Assembly: GCF_000709085.1 (NCBI RefSeq)
Contig: NZ_JFBD01000007.1
Span: forward strand, 1 to 36,623
DNA: 36,623 nucleotides
Source of the DNA: Virgibacillus alimentarius
GTDB taxonomy: Bacteria; Bacillota; Bacilli; Bacillales; Amphibacillaceae
Direction: 5' to 3'
Notes under the pieces: model-generated
What the model saw: only the letters and a program-made list of their open reading frames with translations
What the model was told of the DNA's origin: nothing
Databases searched by the model: none
Shown: positions 7,604 through 15,815 of the stretch, one piece after another
Position numbering within the stretch: the stretch's first letter is position 1
Layout of the letters: the number at the start of each line of letters is the position of its first letter
Program-made: the position numbers and the translations under genes

Positions 7604-8953
7604 TTAATGTGCTTTTTGCCCTTTAAATAACTCTTTTTCCCGCCACTTGCCAAAACGGTAATACATATAGGCTATAAAACTGCTAGCCAAAAAGCTGGCA
7701 CCTACTCCAACACCAATTCCTACTTCTCCAAACATTTTTGAAAATAAAGAAGCAAACGGAAATCGCAATAACCAAAATGACGTGATATTTAATGCGAGCA
7801 CTTGATACATTGCGCCAGATGCTCGAACGATTCCATTTAATATGAAATTGATGCCAAGAAATGGATAACATAATGCGACGATACGCAAGTATTTTGTTCC
7901 AAAAGCTACTGCTTCTTCCTCTTCTATAAATAATCGAACTCCAAATTCAGCAAAAAGTACAACAATTACACCTATGATCAGCATGACAGAAAAGTTATAT
8001 AAAACGCCATACTTGGCTATCCGTTTCACTCGCTCCCAATCATTTATACCAATATTTTGTCCAGCCATACTGCTTACAGCTGTTCCTAATGCATGGGCTG
8101 GCAGCATGACAATACTATCCAGCCGTTGTGCAGCACCATATCCTCCAACGACATTTTCTCCAAAAACGGTGACAACGCTCATAATCGCTGCTGCTCCAGC
8201 AGAAATCACTGCCATCTGAAGCCCGGACGGGATGCCCAGATTTAAAATAAGCCCTATTTCCCCTTTTGTTGGAAGAGAGGGTATACGGAATGGCGCCAGC
8301 TTACGTCGAAGAACATAGAAAACACCATAGATAAATGCCGTTCCTTGTGCTACGACTGTTGCATAAGCTGCCCCGTTGATCCCCAAGTTAAGTCCGGCAA
8401 TGAACAGTGGAGCAAGTATGATATTAAGCATAACAGCCAGCATAACAAAGCGAAGTGGCGTCTTGCTGTCTCCTAAAGCACGGAGGACGGTACTAATAAA
8501 GTTATACCCAAATAAAAATAAAATCCCGATAAAATTAATTTGCAAATAGGATTTCGCGGAAAAGATCATACTTTCTGGTGTTCCTAAAATTCGTAAAAGA
8601 TTTTCTGCAAACATATATCCAGTAACACCTAAAATGAGCGATATTGCCGTTAAAAGTACAACATAAGCATTTAAATACCGTTTTAATCCATATGTATTTC
8701 CGCGTCCTTTTTGCTGAGATAAGATGGTTAAAGCGGAATTATTTAAGCCGATAACAAAAGAAAGTATGGTAAAAATAATTGTACTCGATACGGCTACAGA
8801 TCCCAGAGCATTTGCTCCAAGCAAATTTCCAACCCACAAACTATCAGCAAATTGATAGGAAGTCTGCAATAGATTTGTCAGCATGATTGGACCTGAAAAT
8901 AAAATGAGCTGTTTAAAAATATTCCCTTGGGTAAAATCATGCTGTTTCTTCAT
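7604..8953 (-). CDS. MATE family multidrug/toxin efflux transporter
   Basis: This is a 449-residue protein with about twelve membrane helices in two similar halves. The N-terminus (FTQGNIFKQLILFSGPIMLT, then QTSYQFADSLWVGN) and the loop LGTPESMI are typical of the MATE/DinF-NorM superfamily of cation-coupled drug exporters. The length is normal. Substrate cannot be predicted. AAAGGATGG precedes the ATG. It is transcribed away from the regulator at 9212-10525, which is therefore a candidate controller. Confidence 0.88.
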   Translation of the reverse strand: MKKQHDFTQGNIFKQLILFSGPIMLTNLLQTSYQFADSLWVGNLLGANALGSVAVSSTIIFTILSFVIGLNNSALTILSQQKGRGNTYGLKRYLNAYVVLLTAISLILGVTGYMFAENLLRILGTPESMIFSAKSYLQINFIGILFLFGYNFISTVLRALGDSKTPLRFVMLAVMLNIILAPLFIAGLNLGINGAAYATVVAQGTAFIYGVFYVLRRKLAPFRIPSLPTKGEIGLILNLGIPSGLQMAVISAGAAAIMSVVTVFGENVVGGYGAAQRLDSIVMLPAHALGTAVSSMAGQNIGINDWERVKRIAKYGVLYNFSVMLIIGVIVVLFAEFGVRLFIEEEEAVAFGTKYLRIVALCYPFLGINFILNGIVRASGAMYQVLALNITSFWLLRFPFASLFSKMFGEVGIGVGVGASFLASSFIAYMYYRFGKWREKELFKGQKAH

Positions 8954-9137
8954 TCATGTCCATCCTTTCTTTATCACATCTAGTTCCACGTAAACATTTC
9001 TCGTATATATCAGATTCTACTAGGAAATGAAAGTATTCTTCAACTGTTTCTCTTTTTTAGTTGCACCATCTCTATTATTCTACCCGCGAACATTGCACAA
9101 AAAGCTATTTTTAATAAAAACTGCTGCTCTTTCATTC

Positions 9138-9166
9138 TTGACAGTTGTATGAATATTCTATATTAT
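9138..9166 (+). promoter_or_regulatory. Near-consensus sigma-A promoter for the GGDEF-like regulator
   Basis: TTGACA (9138-9143) and TATTAT (9161-9166) are separated by exactly 17 bases, about 45 bases before the start codon. This is one of the best promoters in the window. The rest of the 8954-9211 gap shows nothing else I can name. Confidence 0.65.
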
Positions 9167-9211
9167 GGTATAAATTAACGAAATTTGTCGATTTATCTGG
9201 GAGGATCTTAT

Positions 9212-10525
9212 ATGAAAACCAAAATAGCGGTGTTCGGTAGAAAAGAGGTCGTTGATCAATGCCATTCCTCTGTGTTAGGACAAGTGGATCTTGAGATCGT
9301 TCCTTTTATTTATACACATGTCAACGAAACTCCAAAACTGATCGAGAAGGCCTTTATATGTGATGTATACCTTTTTACAGAAGCTATATCCTATGCCTTT
9401 GTAAAAAAGATCATCAATAAAAAACGCCTTCCTGCCGTGCAAATTCCTTGTGATGACTATATGTTTTTAACCTCTCTTTTTCTCGCAAATAATGAACGGG
9501 AAAAGCCCATCAAACGTTTATCCATTGATCTATGGAATAAACACCGTATTCATGAGGTACTTACAAAGTTAAATACAAGCAATTATGAAGTATATACATC
9601 TGATTACAGAAATAATGAAGACAACAACATTGACCAGATCACAGCATTTCACAAGCAACTATGGGAAAAAGGTAAAATTGATCATGTACTTACTTCCATA
9701 AAAGAAGTTGATCTCATGCTGAAGGATGCTAACATTCCTTCTATATGCATGGAAATTCCAAAAGTTAATATCGAGCGTGCGATCCAAAAATGCAAATCCA
9801 TTGCTACACTAAAAAAGTATAATCATACACAAATGATTGCAGGATACGTTTGTGTAAAAGGTTTTGAATTGTTAAACAGAGAAAAAGGTGAAATCACATA
9901 TGAAATGATACTCCCTAAGCTAGATCAACTCTTAGAGGAATTTACATTTCAGACAGAAGCTGCACTTATCCAAACAAAAGCTAATCAATATGTTTTATTT
10001 GGAACACAAAAAATGATCCATTATATTACCGATCATTACCGGAATTTCCCATTATTGACAGAAATCGAGCGTTCTCTGCAAGTTCCTATTTCAATCGGAT
10101 TTGGACTAGGTATGACAGTGAAACAAGCGGAAAATAATGCGAAGCTGGCGCTAGACAGATGCAACCAAGAGCCATACAGGCATAATTGTTTTCTTGTAAA
10201 CGAACAAGGGGATAGCTTTGGCCCAATTGGAGTTAAAAAACATTTTGACGCTGCACGATTATACCAGGCTCTCATTCATAAGGCACGACTAAATAATGAA
10301 TTATCATATAATTTCATAAATTTCATCTCCAGCAGGAATAATGAACCTTTTTCTTCGAATGATATTGCCTTGTATTACCGTGTCACGAAACGCAGCGCGG
10401 AACGCACGATAAATAAATTATTAAATGGCAAAGTTATTAAAGTAGTCGGTGAAGAAAAACCATATCTGAAAGGAAGACCAAGGAAGTTATTTCAAATTGC
10501 AACTGAAAAAGAAAAAGCCAGGTAA
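9212..10525 (+). CDS. Putative transcriptional regulator with degenerate GGDEF/GCH-III-like and winged-helix domains
   Basis: This is a 437-residue cytosolic protein. Residues ~1-170 (MKTKIAVFGRKEVVDQ...) look like a Rossmann-like PrpR/sensor-type fold. Residues ~200-335 contain PISIGFGLGMTVKQAENNAKLALDRC, a pattern shared by degenerate GGDEF and GTP cyclohydrolase III domains, but no GGDEF motif is seen. The last ~80 residues (SSNDIALYYRVTKRSAERTINKLL, then GRPRKLF) form a winged-helix DNA-binding domain. The start is the ATG with GGGAGG upstream. The most likely role is a ligand- or nucleotide-responsive regulator, perhaps of the divergent MATE pump (inference). I do not recognise a characterised homologue. 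Confidence 0.65.
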   Translation: MKTKIAVFGRKEVVDQCHSSVLGQVDLEIVPFIYTHVNETPKLIEKAFICDVYLFTEAISYAFVKKIINKKRLPAVQIPCDDYMFLTSLFLANNEREKPIKRLSIDLWNKHRIHEVLTKLNTSNYEVYTSDYRNNEDNNIDQITAFHKQLWEKGKIDHVLTSIKEVDLMLKDANIPSICMEIPKVNIERAIQKCKSIATLKKYNHTQMIAGYVCVKGFELLNREKGEITYEMILPKLDQLLEEFTFQTEAALIQTKANQYVLFGTQKMIHYITDHYRNFPLLTEIERSLQVPISIGFGLGMTVKQAENNAKLALDRCNQEPYRHNCFLVNEQGDSFGPIGVKKHFDAARLYQALIHKARLNNELSYNFINFISSRNNEPFSSNDIALYYRVTKRSAERTINKLLNGKVIKVVGEEKPYLKGRPRKLFQIATEKEKAR

Positions 10526-10552
10526 CATCGCATTACCTGACTTTTCTTTTTA
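10519..10552 (+). terminator. Rho-independent terminator of the GGDEF-like regulator gene
   Basis: CAGGTAA (10519-10525, containing the TAA stop) pairs with TTACCTG (10533-10539), followed by CTTTTCTTTTT. Confidence 0.8.
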
Positions 10553-10606
10553 AATTCGAAAAGAAAACTTAAATAGTAATAGAAATTAACCTGCCTCCTA
10601 AACAAA

Positions 10607-10756
10607 TTAACTTTTGTTATTAAATAAGTAATCCATGATATGATCGAAAAAAGTTACTTGTTCCGTAATTAAAAATACGGGCAAAAGCATGATAGCCAAT
10701 GCAATTGTTGCGTTTGAAACAATAAACTTGGCAAATCCATTCACAACCGTTTTCAT
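10607..10756 (-). CDS. Small membrane protein, 49 aa, unknown function
   Basis: The short frame starts MKTVVNGFAKFIVSNATIAL and continues with a hydrophobic AIMLLPVFLI helix and the tail TEQVTFFDHIMDYLFNNKS. It has a good ribosome site (AAAGGTGG, about seven bases before ATG) and its own extended -10 promoter. It is therefore probably real despite its size. It has one membrane-spanning or amphipathic segment and a mixed-charge C-terminus. I recognise no family. It is neither a typical holin-like toxin nor SpoVM. Confidence 0.6.
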   Translation of the reverse strand: MKTVVNGFAKFIVSNATIALAIMLLPVFLITEQVTFFDHIMDYLFNNKS

Positions 10757-10785
10757 GAAACACCACCTTTCAGAATTGTTTAAAT

Positions 10786-10814
10786 ATTATAACACCAATA
10801 AACTTATAAAACAA
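10786..10814 (-). promoter_or_regulatory. Promoter of the 49-aa membrane peptide gene
   Basis: Read on the minus strand, TTGTTT (10814-10809) and TATAAT (10791-10786) are 17 bases apart, with an extended TG before the -10. The start codon is about 30 bases downstream. Confidence 0.6.
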
Positions 10815-10923
10815 GAAACATGTCTATCTATTTTTCATTATGAACGTTTTGCTCCATTCGCAAACTTTCTAATTTTAGATTTACATCTACTTCGTTAAAG
10901 CTTTATTGTCCCAAAAATAAAGA

Positions 10924-11364
10924 GATTGGGACAAAACCCCAGTAAATGTAAAAAAAATTTACTTTTCCGTGCAATTTTTAGTAATCCCGTTGACTTCCAC
11001 TACAGGTGGCTGCTTTCCGCGGGCACGGCCTCAGCGTCCTCGTAAGAAAACCACTTCCTGCGCGGTCTTCGGACTCGTGCTGTTCCCGCAAGAGTAGCCG
11101 CCTTTCGTTCCAGTCAACTAGATATGAAAGCAGCTTTAATATGCTTGTTTTAGAAACAAAAAGGACACCTTCTGATAAAATGAAAGTCACTACACAACAA
11201 TTTATCGGGGGTGTCCCTTTTGTTTAAATCTTATACCATGAATCAAGTTGTGTTGCCGCTTGATTTAGAAATTACATTACAAGAAGATGATATTGTCTAT
11301 GCCGTGAATGATGTCGTGGAAAGTATTCCGTTTCTACTTATTCTTGGCTAGTTATGTCCCAACC
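10924..11364 (+). mobile_element. MITE-like, internally deleted IS1182-family element
   Basis: The left end GATTGGGACAAAAC (10924-10937) and the reverse complement of the right end (11351-11364, GGTTGGGACATAAC) match at 12 of 14 bases, as terminal inverted repeats. Between them lies the GC-rich block shared with 1-212, a hairpin (GGACACC at 11163, GGTGTCC at 11210) and the first ~31 codons of a transposase (ATG at 11238, MNQVVLPLDLEITLQEDDIV). After ESIP this jumps directly to the right end and a stop (TAG at 11349-11351). All catalytic parts are missing, so the copy could move only with help from a full element. No clear target duplication was seen. Confidence 0.7.
10989..11118. repeat. GC-rich block with inverted ends, second copy of 1-105
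   Basis: It is bounded by GTTGACT (10989-10995) and AGTCAAC (11112-11118). Inside, GGTGGCT faces AGCCGCC, and GCGGGCACG faces CGTGCTGTTCCCGC. Together these suggest a long imperfect hairpin. It is much richer in G+C than its surroundings and is conserved between both IS1182 remnants here. Similar blocks recur, from memory, in Bacillaceae genomes; their role is unknown. Confidence 0.55.
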
Positions 11365-11379
11365 CCCTTGAATAACCAC

Positions 11380-14300
11380 TTATAGATTCAATAATTCTCG
11401 CACGTCCTCTTCACTCAGACTGGACAACATTGTTTCTCCTGGCTGAATAACTTGATCAATAAGCTCACGTTTCTTTTGTTGTAATTCGTAAATTTTTTCT
11501 TCTATGGTCCCCTCCGTTATCAGACGAATCACTTGCACTACATTTTTCTGACCAAAGCGATGAGCTCTTCCAGTCGCCTGGTCCTCCACTGCAGGATTCC
11601 ACCATAAGTCATACAAAATCACCGTATCTGCCCCTGTTAAGTTTAACCCAGTTCCACCTGCTTTTAAGGAAATAAGAAATACATCTTTTTCCCCGTTATT
11701 AAAGCGTTCACTCATTTGGACACGTTCACGAGATCCGGTTTGACCATGCAAATAAAAATAGGCAATGTCCTCTTGCTGTAATTTGTTCATGATAATTTCA
11801 TGCATACTTGTAAATTGAGAAAAGATGAGCATACGCTTTCCATTTGCAATCGCATTTCTTACTGTTTCCATCAGCTGTTCCAATTTTCCCGATTTACCTT
11901 GATAATTTTCGATAAATAAAGATGGATGGCAGCAAATTTGTCTAAGCCTTGTAAGGCCTGCTAATATTTTCATTCGATTCTGATTAAATCCGCCTGCTTT
12001 CATCGACTCCGCTGCTTCTTGTTGTAATTGCCTTAAATACCCAAGATATAATTCTTTTTGTTCATTGGTTAACTCCGAAATAGAGGTTGATTCTATTTTA
12101 TCTGGCAATTCTTTTAAAACATTCTCTTTCAAACGTCGTAAAATGAATGGTTTTGTGAGACTTGCTATTTTTTCATGCGACATTTGTTTAAATGACCGTT
12201 GACTGGGCATTAAGCCAGGCAAAACAACTTGAAAAATAGACCATAGCTCACTAATCGAATTTTCAATTGGCGTGCCACTTAATGCAAACCTTCTTGTCGC
12301 CTTAATTTGTCTAATTGCTTGCGACGTTTTTGTAGCATAATTTTTTATATATTGCGCCTCATCGAGTATCATTGTTTGAAATGTTAGTTCTTTATATTGC
12401 TCTATATCTTGTCGCAGTGTTGCATAGGAGGTAATCCATACATCCTTATCCGTTGATTCTTTAATCATTTTTTCTCTTTCCACTGGCGTCCCTTTCAGAA
12501 TAGACACACTTAAATCAGGAGCAAATTTTTCACACTCATTTTTCCAATTATACAGTACAGAGGAAGGTGCTATGATTAAATGTGGCGAGTCGCTTGGTTC
12601 AGATAGCATATAAGCGATGCTTTGCAACGTCTTTCCGAGTCCCATATCATCCGCTAAAATTCCGCCTAAGTAATAATTGCTTAATGATTTGAACCATTGG
12701 TAACCTGTCTCCTGATAAGACCGAAGGGAGGCATTTAAATTTTCCGGAAGCTCATAAACTTGTTCTTCTGGTGACTTCAATTGATGTAATAGTTTCCTAA
12801 ACTTTGGGTCATAATCTTTTTTCGTATCAATCAGCTCATCAATCTGTGTACTGCGATAAAAAGGCATATGAATATTGCCTTTATCCAGATCTCCCTTTTT
12901 AATTTCTAAATCTTCAAGGAACTGTTGCATGGAAGAAAATTCATCGCCTTCCAACGACATCAATGCACCACTCTGCAAGCGGTAATAGCGCTTCTTCTCA
13001 ATCACCGCATTTAAAATTTGATTTATTTCAACGTCATCTACCCCATCGATGTTAAATCCGATTTCCAATAAGTTAGAAGATGATTCCACACTGACACTTG
13101 TGCTTGGATTAGGTTCATGTTCAACAATAAAATTTCGAATTTCAGATGTTAAAAACAAATCCACATAACGCTCAAGCAAAGGTAAAACATGGTAGATAAA
13201 ATCATACAGTTCTTCTTCATCCGCCTCGATATATAAATCTTTCCCATTATAATGAAAGTTGGCATATTCAATCAGCTGCATGATCTTTTGCTCTTTATCT
13301 GTATCACGAATAATAATTGTATCACTTTCATCACGTCCGCTAAAGGGATCGATTTGGTGATCACCATAATGATATTCTAACTTACCAACAATCCAATCCG
13401 CCTGTATTTCTAGATATAATTTTGCATGTAATGGTACTTGGATAATTTCAGCTTCGACCTTTTCAGCAATTTCCACGTCTCCTACTTTTTTTAAAGAGGG
13501 CAGGACTTCAGACAGGAAAACATTTGCTTGATTTTTGGTGATTGGAAGCTGGTGATTTTCCATCCCTAATTGATTCATTTGTTCGAGAACAGGTATTTGC
13601 TCTTTTGACGGGAAATAAAAAGTGCCTTCTGAAAAGAGTATTTGATACGGTTTAAAATATACACTTTGTGCAACATCGCTCATTTCAAGCATTAAATCTT
13701 CCCGTCTATTTTTGGTTACAACAAATTGAAAAGGTAAATGGTCTTTAACGATCTCTGCATGCTGAAAACTTTGCTCTCCATTTTCTATCGTTAAATCTCT
13801 TTCAATCAGCTTTTCTATTAATTCGCGAGCGAGTAATGGCGGTATAATAATGGATCGTTTATCGTGTAGCTTTGTTTGATAATGATAAAATGAATACCCG
13901 TTGTAGACTTGCTCATTTCTTAAGATAGAGTACAACAGCTCAAAGGCATCCAGATCTTGCTGCAGGAAATAATGACTCTCTGGACTGTACGTAAATGTTT
14001 TTGTAAAGTAATGCTCCCGTCCATGTAAAACATCTTCCAGAAATGCAAATGCATCTTTAACAACAAAACATCTTTTTTCCCCTGCTTTTAATTCAATGAG
14101 CAAATTCCGATCAAAAGACCACTTTAAATAGTATTGCACATGCATCGGAATTTTCCGTAGCAGTATTTCCTCCGCTTCTGGACTTTGTTGTGTAGAAGTA
14201 ATCGCTTGTATGAAACGATTCGTCGTTTGGTATTCATAGTCATCCAGTCCCGATTCATTCCCTGCTGATCTATTGGCAATGCTAATTAAAACAGCAACAA

Positions 14301-14550
14301 TATGTTTACACGATCCATACGTATCAAAGGCTGGACAATCACAATATGCCTTGATCGAGCCACTTGAAAATTCAGACATATTTATCTCCACAAAATAATC
14401 TTCTGAGCCATGTACAGTGGCTGTCCACACATTATAATTCAAATCGTATACTAAATTACTTATCAAATCATTTTTGTAATATGCTAACCCGCGTCGATAA
14501 ATCACCGATGGAAACATATTTTTTATATTAAAATTCCGAATAGTATTCAA
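11380..14550 (-). CDS. SWIM/SNF2-family DEAD-like helicase (YwqA/RapA-like)
   Basis: This is a 1056-residue protein. A SWIM zinc finger lies at ~70-83 (CDCPAFDTYGSCKH: C70, C72, C81, H83). A long middle region follows, then an SNF2 ATPase with Walker A ADDMGLGKT at ~633, motif II LDEAQYIK at ~728 and ALSGTPIEN. The C-terminal helicase domain has FSQFTSMHEI, LISLKAGGTGLNLTGAD and GRAHRFGQK. Such proteins are ATP-driven DNA or RNA-polymerase-associated translocases; the exact role in Bacillaceae is not settled. The predicted start is TTG with AGGG rather far upstream, so the start is uncertain by a few residues. It is monocistronic, and no terminator was found before the IS remnant. Confidence 0.9.
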   Translation of the reverse strand: MNTIRNFNIKNMFPSVIYRRGLAYYKNDLISNLVYDLNYNVWTATVHGSEDYFVEINMSEFSSGSIKAYCDCPAFDTYGSCKHIVAVLISIANRSAGNESGLDDYEYQTTNRFIQAITSTQQSPEAEEILLRKIPMHVQYYLKWSFDRNLLIELKAGEKRCFVVKDAFAFLEDVLHGREHYFTKTFTYSPESHYFLQQDLDAFELLYSILRNEQVYNGYSFYHYQTKLHDKRSIIIPPLLARELIEKLIERDLTIENGEQSFQHAEIVKDHLPFQFVVTKNRREDLMLEMSDVAQSVYFKPYQILFSEGTFYFPSKEQIPVLEQMNQLGMENHQLPITKNQANVFLSEVLPSLKKVGDVEIAEKVEAEIIQVPLHAKLYLEIQADWIVGKLEYHYGDHQIDPFSGRDESDTIIIRDTDKEQKIMQLIEYANFHYNGKDLYIEADEEELYDFIYHVLPLLERYVDLFLTSEIRNFIVEHEPNPSTSVSVESSSNLLEIGFNIDGVDDVEINQILNAVIEKKRYYRLQSGALMSLEGDEFSSMQQFLEDLEIKKGDLDKGNIHMPFYRSTQIDELIDTKKDYDPKFRKLLHQLKSPEEQVYELPENLNASLRSYQETGYQWFKSLSNYYLGGILADDMGLGKTLQSIAYMLSEPSDSPHLIIAPSSVLYNWKNECEKFAPDLSVSILKGTPVEREKMIKESTDKDVWITSYATLRQDIEQYKELTFQTMILDEAQYIKNYATKTSQAIRQIKATRRFALSGTPIENSISELWSIFQVVLPGLMPSQRSFKQMSHEKIASLTKPFILRRLKENVLKELPDKIESTSISELTNEQKELYLGYLRQLQQEAAESMKAGGFNQNRMKILAGLTRLRQICCHPSLFIENYQGKSGKLEQLMETVRNAIANGKRMLIFSQFTSMHEIIMNKLQQEDIAYFYLHGQTGSRERVQMSERFNNGEKDVFLISLKAGGTGLNLTGADTVILYDLWWNPAVEDQATGRAHRFGQKNVVQVIRLITEGTIEEKIYELQQKKRELIDQVIQPGETMLSSLSEEDVRELLNL

Positions 14551-14630
14551 AATGTATTACCCTGCCTTCACAATCTCATTTCCTTTATTGTAAACGAGAA
14601 ACAATGATTTTCAAACCCACACACCCAAAA

Positions 14631-14690
14631 GTTGATATTTCCGTTCTTCGGTTGATATTTCCGTTCTTCGGTTGATATTTCCGTTCTCGG
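14631..14690. repeat. Three tandem copies of a 20-bp unit
   Basis: GTTGATATTTCCGTTCTTCG occurs at 14631-14650 and 14651-14670. A third copy at 14671-14690 differs only in its last bases (TCGG) and runs straight into a strong hairpin. It lies between the divergent helicase and ABC transporter genes. Confidence 0.9.
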
Positions 14691-14721
14691 GCGGTCACTT
14701 ACTTGTGACCGGCCCGAGAAC
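14683..14721. other. Strong GC-rich hairpin fused to the tandem repeats
   Basis: The left arm GTTCTCGGGCGGTCAC (14683-14698) and right arm (14705-14721) pair over 16 base pairs with one bulge and a TTACTT loop. No T-run follows on the plus strand. On the minus strand the tandem repeats follow. It could insulate the two divergent promoters, or be a DNA-level structure. Confidence 0.6.
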
Positions 14722-14725
14722 TTAT

Positions 14726-14741
14726 CTTACAAAACTGTAAG
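14726..14741. promoter_or_regulatory. BceR-type operator upstream of the ABC transporter
   Basis: CTTACA-N4-TGTAAG is a perfect inverted repeat and fits the known BceR-family box (TNACA-N4-TGTAA). A candidate -10 TATACT (14785-14790) with a poor -35 lies downstream, as expected for a response-regulator-activated promoter. No BceR/BceS-like two-component genes lie in the window. Confidence 0.6.
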
Positions 14742-14818
14742 GCTGATGAAAGATAAATACATATTACATCAAGACACCAGTGGCTATACTTGTTATAGAT
14801 TAAGAGGGAGGTCACAAA

Positions 14819-15571
14819 ATGAGTAAACCAGTACTGCAAGTAAAAAATCTTCACAAAATATACGGAAAGAAAAACCAAAACCAATATCATGCGTTGGATC
14901 ATGTTTCATTTACGATAAACGAGGGCGAATTTGTTGGCATTATGGGGCCTTCTGGTGCCGGAAAAACGACATTATTAAACGTCATTTCTACCCTTGATGA
15001 TGCATCGGAAGGAACCATTGAAATCGCCGGAACAAATATTACTTCGATGAAACAAAATCAACTGGCAGATTTTCGTTCTGAACAGCTCGGATTTATCTTT
15101 CAGGATTTTAATTTACTGGAGAATTTGACTGTCTATGAAAATATTGCACTGCCTTTATCTTTACAAGGCGTTTCGTCCAAAAAGATTAAGCCAAATGTCG
15201 AAAAAGTAGCCCAAAGGTTAGGGATCGAAAGCATTCTAAAGAAATATCCAGTAACGATATCCGGAGGGCAAAAACAGCGGGTTGCCGCTGCACGTGCATT
15301 AGTCCATGAACCTGCTATGATTTTAGCTGATGAGCCTACAGGTGCATTGGATTCTAAAAATGCCAAGAGTTTAATGGAAACAATCATGGATTTAAATGAG
15401 AACCATGACGTTTCGATTATGCTCGTGACACATGATCCACTCAGTGCGAGCTACTGTCAACGGATTATGTTTATACAGGACGGCAAGTTATACAAGGAAA
15501 TCAATCGAAACAGCACAAGAGAGGTATTTCACCAACAAATTCTCAACGTACTCGCTGAATTTTCAGGATAA
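14819..15571 (+). CDS. BceA-like ABC transporter ATP-binding protein
   Basis: This is a 250-residue ATPase with Walker A GPSGAGKTT (43-51), Q-loop Q95 in FIFQDFNLLENLTVYEN, signature SGGQ (148-151), Walker B ILADEP (catalytic E172) and the H-loop in LVTHD. The FQDFNLL and SGGQKQRVAAARAL stretches are typical of the MacB/BceA clade that works with large FtsX-like permeases in antimicrobial-peptide sensing and resistance. GGGAGG precedes ATG. It is first in a three-gene operon. The substrate is probably a cell-wall-active peptide (inference). Confidence 0.88.
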   Translation: MSKPVLQVKNLHKIYGKKNQNQYHALDHVSFTINEGEFVGIMGPSGAGKTTLLNVISTLDDASEGTIEIAGTNITSMKQNQLADFRSEQLGFIFQDFNLLENLTVYENIALPLSLQGVSSKKIKPNVEKVAQRLGIESILKKYPVTISGGQKQRVAAARALVHEPAMILADEPTGALDSKNAKSLMETIMDLNENHDVSIMLVTHDPLSASYCQRIMFIQDGKLYKEINRNSTREVFHQQILNVLAEFSG

Positions 15572-15588
15572 AACAGGAGGGGGAGCAA

Positions 15589-15780
15589 ATGGAAAAGTTT
15601 TCTTTTGTTCTGGAGGTCGTGTTATTGATTATTTCCATGATCGCACTGCTTGGTTCTTTTTCTGTATTTATTGTTGAATTATTTAAAAAGGGATATAAAA
15701 ACATAAAATGGACGTTACTAGTCACTTTATTATTTATCTACATCATAACCTATATCCCTTATTTAGTTATTAGCAACTAA
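15589..15780 (+). CDS. Small two-helix membrane protein inside the BceAB-like operon
   Basis: This 63-residue protein has a very strong ribosome site (AGGAGGGGG) and two hydrophobic segments (VVLLIISMIALLGSFSVFIV and LLVTLLFIYIITYIPYLVI), separated by a basic loop KKGYKNIK. It lies 17 bases after the ATPase and 35 bases before the permease. The tight spacing and strong start signals support a real gene. I do not recognise the family. It may be an accessory subunit or an immunity-type peptide (inference). Confidence 0.7.
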   Translation: MEKFSFVLEVVLLIISMIALLGSFSVFIVELFKKGYKNIKWTLLVTLLFIYIITYIPYLVISN

Positions 15781-15815
15781 CGCATTAGGCGTTTCATTAG
15801 GAGGGATCATTTCAT

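Noticed and set aside
10689-10898. 69-aa plus-strand ORF
   Set aside because: Its first part is antisense to the 49-aa peptide and it crosses that gene's promoter; the minus-strand frame has the better start and promoter.
11006-11227. 73-aa plus-strand and 70-aa minus-strand ORFs in the IS1182 GC-rich block
   Set aside because: They arise from the structured IS block, are Cys/Ser/Arg-rich, have no ribosome site, and the same block in the first copy is not conserved as a frame.
14631-14690. Tandem repeats as a CRISPR array
   Set aside because: The units abut directly with no spacers, and no cas genes are present.
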